From an uncultured Synergistales bacterium (GTDB taxonomy: Bacteria; Synergistota; Synergistia; Synergistales; Aminobacteriaceae), in the NCBI GenBank assembly GCA_905235735.1, contig CAJOMU010000005.1, positions 62,001 through 126,000 of the forward strand: DNA of 64,000 bases. The letters run 5' to 3'. The notes under the pieces are model-generated. The model saw only the letters and a program-made list of their open reading frames with translations. It searched no databases and was not told the origin of the DNA. Positions within the stretch are counted from its first letter, which is position 1. Each line of letters opens with the position of its first letter. Shown piece after piece: positions 61,399 through 64,000 of this stretch. The translations under genes and the position numbers were made by a program.

Positions 61399-62958
61399 AT
61401 GGGATTTCGTACAATTGAAGAGCTATGTGCCGAGCTTGAAGAAAAACGGACATCTGCACTTGAAGGCGGCGGAAAAGAAGCTGTCGAAAAACAGAAGTCC
61501 AAAGGCAAAGGTACAGCCAGAGAACGAATCGCACAACTGCTTGACCCTGATTCATTCGTAGAGATTGACGAGTTCGTAACGCATCGCTGCAATAACTTCG
61601 GACTTGAAGAGAGAAAGCCCTTAGGGGACGGAGTAGTAACAGGATTCGGGACGATTGAAGGCAGGAAAGTATTTGTGTACAGTCAGGACTTCACAGTTTT
61701 CGGAGGCTCATTAGGCGAAAAGCACGCGGATAAGATCTGCAAGGTTATGGACATGGCCATGCAAATGGGATGCCCTGTGATAGGGATCAATGATTCAGGT
61801 GGAGCGAGAATTCAGGAGGCACTTGATTCACTCAACGGTTACGGGAAAGTCTTCAAGCGCAATGTCATGGCCAGCGGAGTGATTCCGCAGTTCAGCGTAA
61901 TCATGGGGCCTACAGCAGGAGGAGCAGTATATAGTCCTGCACTTACGGATTATATCTTCATGGTAGACGGTGAAAGCATAATGCACATAACCGGGCCTGA
62001 AGTCATCAAGGCAGTAACGGGTGAAGCAATAACGAGTGAAGATTTAGGCGGAGCAGAAGCACATAACACGAAGAGCGGAGTTGCACACTTTGAAGCAAAA
62101 GATGAAGCTGAATGTTTCGCTCAGGTTCGTAAAGTTCTCTCGTATCTCCCATTGAACAACTTAGACGATGCACCCTTCAAAGCTACGGCTGATGATGTGA
62201 ACCGTGCAGATGTTTCATTGCGTGAATTAGTCCCAGTGAATCCCAACAAGAGTTATGATGTTCATGAAGTTATCACGCGTGTAGTTGATGACGGAGAGTT
62301 CACGGAAGTACAGGCCGGATTTGCGAAGAATATCGTTACAGGTTATGCTCGCATAGGCGGACGCTCAGTAGGAATCGTAGCGAATAATGCAGATGTTCTT
62401 GCAGGATGCCTCGACATTGATGCGTCAGATAAACTTTCGAGATTCGTGCGTCATTGTGATGCGTTTAACCTTCCTGTTGTAACGTTCGTTGATGTACCCG
62501 GATATTTGCCAGGAGCAGATCAGGAACATAACGGTATAATCCGTAAGGGAGCAAAGATTCTTTATGCGTACAGTGAAGCAACTGTGCCGCTTGTAACGGT
62601 GATAATGCGGAAGGCTTACGGCGGAGCATATATCGCAATGGGAAGCAAAGTTCTCGGAGCTGATGTTGTACTTGCATGGCCACAGGCAGAGATCGCTGTT
62701 ATGGGTGCGGAAGGTGCGGCTAATATCGTGTTCAGGAAAGAGATTGAAGCAGCAGATGATCCGAGTGCAAAGCGTCTTGAGAAAATTGACGAGTACCGTG
62801 ATGCATTCGCGAACCCATACAGAGCAGCAGAGAGAGGTTATGTTGACTGCGTAATAATGCCCGAAGAAACACGCAAGGCAGTTGCACAAGCATTGAACGC
62901 AATGGAAAGCAAACGTGAAGGAAGACCCAGCAAGAAACATGGAGTAATCCCTCACTAA
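61399..62958 (+). CDS. mmdA: Acyl-CoA decarboxylase/carboxylase carboxyltransferase subunit (MmdA)
   Basis: About 519 residues of the carboxyltransferase family shared by methylmalonyl-CoA decarboxylase alpha and propionyl-CoA carboxylase beta. Typical are KGKGTARERIAQLLDP, GINDSGGARIQEALDS, GPTAGGAVYSPALTD and, near the end, the oxyanion-hole KAYGGAYIAMGSK. It transfers the carboxyl from methylmalonyl-CoA (or a related CoA ester) to biotin. GGAGGAG lies 10 bases before the ATG at 61399; a TTG at 61390 is too near. With the OadG-like and biotin-carrier genes behind it, a sodium-pumping decarboxylase is more likely than a biosynthetic carboxylase. Confidence 0.93.
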   Translation: MGFRTIEELCAELEEKRTSALEGGGKEAVEKQKSKGKGTARERIAQLLDPDSFVEIDEFVTHRCNNFGLEERKPLGDGVVTGFGTIEGRKVFVYSQDFTVFGGSLGEKHADKICKVMDMAMQMGCPVIGINDSGGARIQEALDSLNGYGKVFKRNVMASGVIPQFSVIMGPTAGGAVYSPALTDYIFMVDGESIMHITGPEVIKAVTGEAITSEDLGGAEAHNTKSGVAHFEAKDEAECFAQVRKVLSYLPLNNLDDAPFKATADDVNRADVSLRELVPVNPNKSYDVHEVITRVVDDGEFTEVQAGFAKNIVTGYARIGGRSVGIVANNADVLAGCLDIDASDKLSRFVRHCDAFNLPVVTFVDVPGYLPGADQEHNGIIRKGAKILYAYSEATVPLVTVIMRKAYGGAYIAMGSKVLGADVVLAWPQAEIAVMGAEGAANIVFRKEIEAADDPSAKRLEKIDEYRDAFANPYRAAERGYVDCVIMPEETRKAVAQALNAMESKREGRPSKKHGVIPH

Positions 62959-62985
62959 GAGATAAAAGACAGGAGGAAAGAATAA

Positions 62986-63393
62986 ATGCATTTTGAAGGA
63001 ATTGCAGGGGCAGTAAATGTCAGCATAGTAGCATTCTCGATAGTGTTCGGAGTACTGTTAGTGCTCACGGGAATGATATTTGCAATGAGGCTTTTTGCAG
63101 GTTCAGGCGACGAAAAAAAAAATGATGTAGCCCCGCAGAAACCATCGCCTGCTCCAGTGAAAGCAGCTCCTGTTCAGGCTGTGAATGCTGCTGTTCCTGC
63201 TTCAGACACGAAGAAGATAGTAGCGGCAATTACGGCGGCAATAGTGGAGTTCACCGGCAGTTCTGATTTCAGAATCTTATCGGTACAGCAGGAAGGCAAT
63301 GCAGGAATGCCCGGTGATTACTGGACAAGCAGATGGAAGACGGCGGGAATGCTTGCGTTGAATTCCAACAGATTAAACCGCAAGTGGCATTAA
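62986..63393 (+). CDS. mmdD: OadG-like small membrane subunit (MmdD type)
   Basis: 135 residues with one membrane segment (about 13-35), followed by a Pro/Ala-rich linker and a short C-terminal domain with VAAITAAIVEF. This is the layout of the gamma (OadG) or delta (MmdD) chains that hold sodium-pump decarboxylases together. AGGAGGAAAG stands ahead of the ATG. It is between the carboxyltransferase and the biotin carrier, as in known mmd operons. Confidence 0.85.
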   Translation: MHFEGIAGAVNVSIVAFSIVFGVLLVLTGMIFAMRLFAGSGDEKKNDVAPQKPSPAPVKAAPVQAVNAAVPASDTKKIVAAITAAIVEFTGSSDFRILSVQQEGNAGMPGDYWTSRWKTAGMLALNSNRLNRKWH

Positions 63394-63418
63394 GAATAAC
63401 GAAAGGAGAAAATGAATC

Positions 63419-63841
63419 GTGAGTAATAAATACAGAGTAATAGTTGATGGTACTGCATACACCGTTGAAGTTGAAAGTCTCGGCGCGGGAAGTGCTGCTC
63501 CTGTGGCGGCTGCACCTGCACCTGTTGCTGCACCTGCGGCACCTGCACCAGCTCCGGCACCTGCTCCTGCTGCTGCACCTGCACCGGCTGCTCCAGCACC
63601 TGCGGCACCTGCTCCTGTTGCAGAAGATGCAATGACAGTTACGGCACCGATGCCCGGAAAGATTCTGAGCATTAAGGTCAACGTTGGAGACAGCGTGAAC
63701 AGCGGAGATTTAGTGCTGCTTCTTGAGGCCATGAAGATGGAGAATGAAGTCTTTGCTACGGCATCAGGAAAGGTAACACAGATTCGAGTGAAGTCAGGAG
63801 ACAGCGTGAACACGGGCGATGTATTGATGGTGATTGCGTAA
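63419..63841 (+). CDS. mmdC: Biotin carrier subunit (MmdC type)
   Basis: 140 residues. A short N-terminal strand region is followed by an extreme Ala/Pro linker (about 25-68), and then by a biotinyl domain with EAMKMENE; the biotinylated lysine is K106. The linker swings biotin between the carboxyltransferase and the membrane decarboxylase. The GTG at 63419 follows AAAGGAG. The membrane beta subunit (mmdB) is not in the window. Confidence 0.95.
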   Translation: MSNKYRVIVDGTAYTVEVESLGAGSAAPVAAAPAPVAAPAAPAPAPAPAPAAAPAPAAPAPAAPAPVAEDAMTVTAPMPGKILSIKVNVGDSVNSGDLVLLLEAMKMENEVFATASGKVTQIRVKSGDSVNTGDVLMVIA

Positions 63842-63869
63842 GACAGACAGAAGAAGTAAATTAATTATT

Positions 63870-63903
63870 CCCTCCTGTGAAGAGATTTGCAGGAGGGTTT
63901 TTG
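63870..63903 (+). terminator. Terminator of the mmd cluster
   Basis: CCCTCCTG (63870-63877) pairs perfectly with CAGGAGGG (63890-63897), followed by TTTTTT. It also faces a convergent gene. Confidence 0.9.
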
Positions 63904-63905
63904 AT

Positions 63906-64000
63906 TCATATTTTCAAACTCTCAAGTTCACGCACTGCCGATTCAATTTCTCTTCGTGCATTCTCCCTGACCTGCGCTACTGGAGCAATGAAACTCTCTG
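63906..64000 (-). CDS. C-terminal end of an unidentified gene (partial)
   Basis: Thirty codons are open on the minus strand from the window edge to a TGA at 63908-63906. The visible residues form a charged helix (VRENARREIESAVREL). Too little is seen to name the product; its position after the terminator and its amphipathic composition support a real gene. Confidence 0.5.
   Translation of the reverse strand, partial: ESFIAPVAQVRENARREIESAVRELESLKI

Overview
The window reads as ordinary chromosome of an anaerobic, amino-acid-fermenting diderm bacterium, most likely a low-to-moderate GC member of the Synergistetes (Synergistaceae, gut or rumen type). This is inferred from gene content: three binding-protein-dependent secondary carriers (TTT, TRAP-TAXI and DctPQM TRAP), a biotin-dependent decarboxylase cluster (mmdA-mmdD-mmdC), Kdo synthesis genes that imply an LPS outer membrane, rubrerythrin, a FeoA-FeoB fusion, and a periplasmic fumarate-reductase-like flavoprotein. 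No rRNA, integrase or CRISPR array was seen.

Layout. 1-1455: end of an ABC sugar or glycerol-phosphate type operon with two ATPases. 1514-3826 (minus): csaA and a secreted FMN/FAD reductase. 3955-8620: clpB and a radical SAM protein. 8708-11839: a complete TTT carrier (binding protein, TctB, TctA). 11968-12141: tRNA-Glu and tRNA-Lys. 12239-16582: accessory stretch with a membrane Sel1-repeat protein, a phage-type ATPase, a secreted protein and a J-domain protein. 16748-22374: feoAB, udp, tRNA-Gly, secG, nicotinate phosphoribosyltransferase, rplM-rpsI. 22444-28553: DUF4230-like protein, MscS channel, TAXI TRAP carrier. 28612-31301: leader region and two surface-glycan genes. 31363-35765 (minus): ftsH, tRNA-Gln, glmU, prs. 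35846-37422: rlmN-queH. 37392-40824 (minus): DctPQM carrier plus a VanX-type dipeptidase. 40907-42958: HIT protein, YigZ, a decayed metallo-beta-lactamase gene, rubrerythrin. 43048-43719: antitoxin and PIN toxin. 43755-47097 (minus): hicBA-alr-manA and a secreted Sel1 protein. 47173-51892: candidate small RNA, then fba-kdsA-kdsD-kdsB and an ELM1-like gene. 51944-54833: glycosyltransferase, a frameshifted SDR/cytidylyltransferase fusion, hisB. 54886-60743 (minus): M20 peptidase, rho with a repeat-bearing glycosyltransferase behind it, pfkA, a secreted protein. 60965-61368: a shrunken IS200/IS605-type element. 61399-63841: mmdA-mmdD-mmdC.

How it fits together. The carriers import carboxylates, amino acids or peptides for fermentation. 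The Mmd subunits link CoA-ester decarboxylation to a membrane ion pump. fba, pfkA and manA provide sugar phosphates, and the kds genes, the glycosyltransferases and the nucleotidyltransferase-kinase fusion build and decorate the cell surface.

Most unusual points: nine copies of a 7-bp repeat inside the start of a glycosyltransferase gene (candidate phase variation); a promoter, 5-bp repeat and terminator-like hairpin ahead of another glycan operon; a self-contained three-helix RNA with its own -10 box and U-tract at 47190-47273; and a J-domain gene whose only well-placed start codon is ATA.
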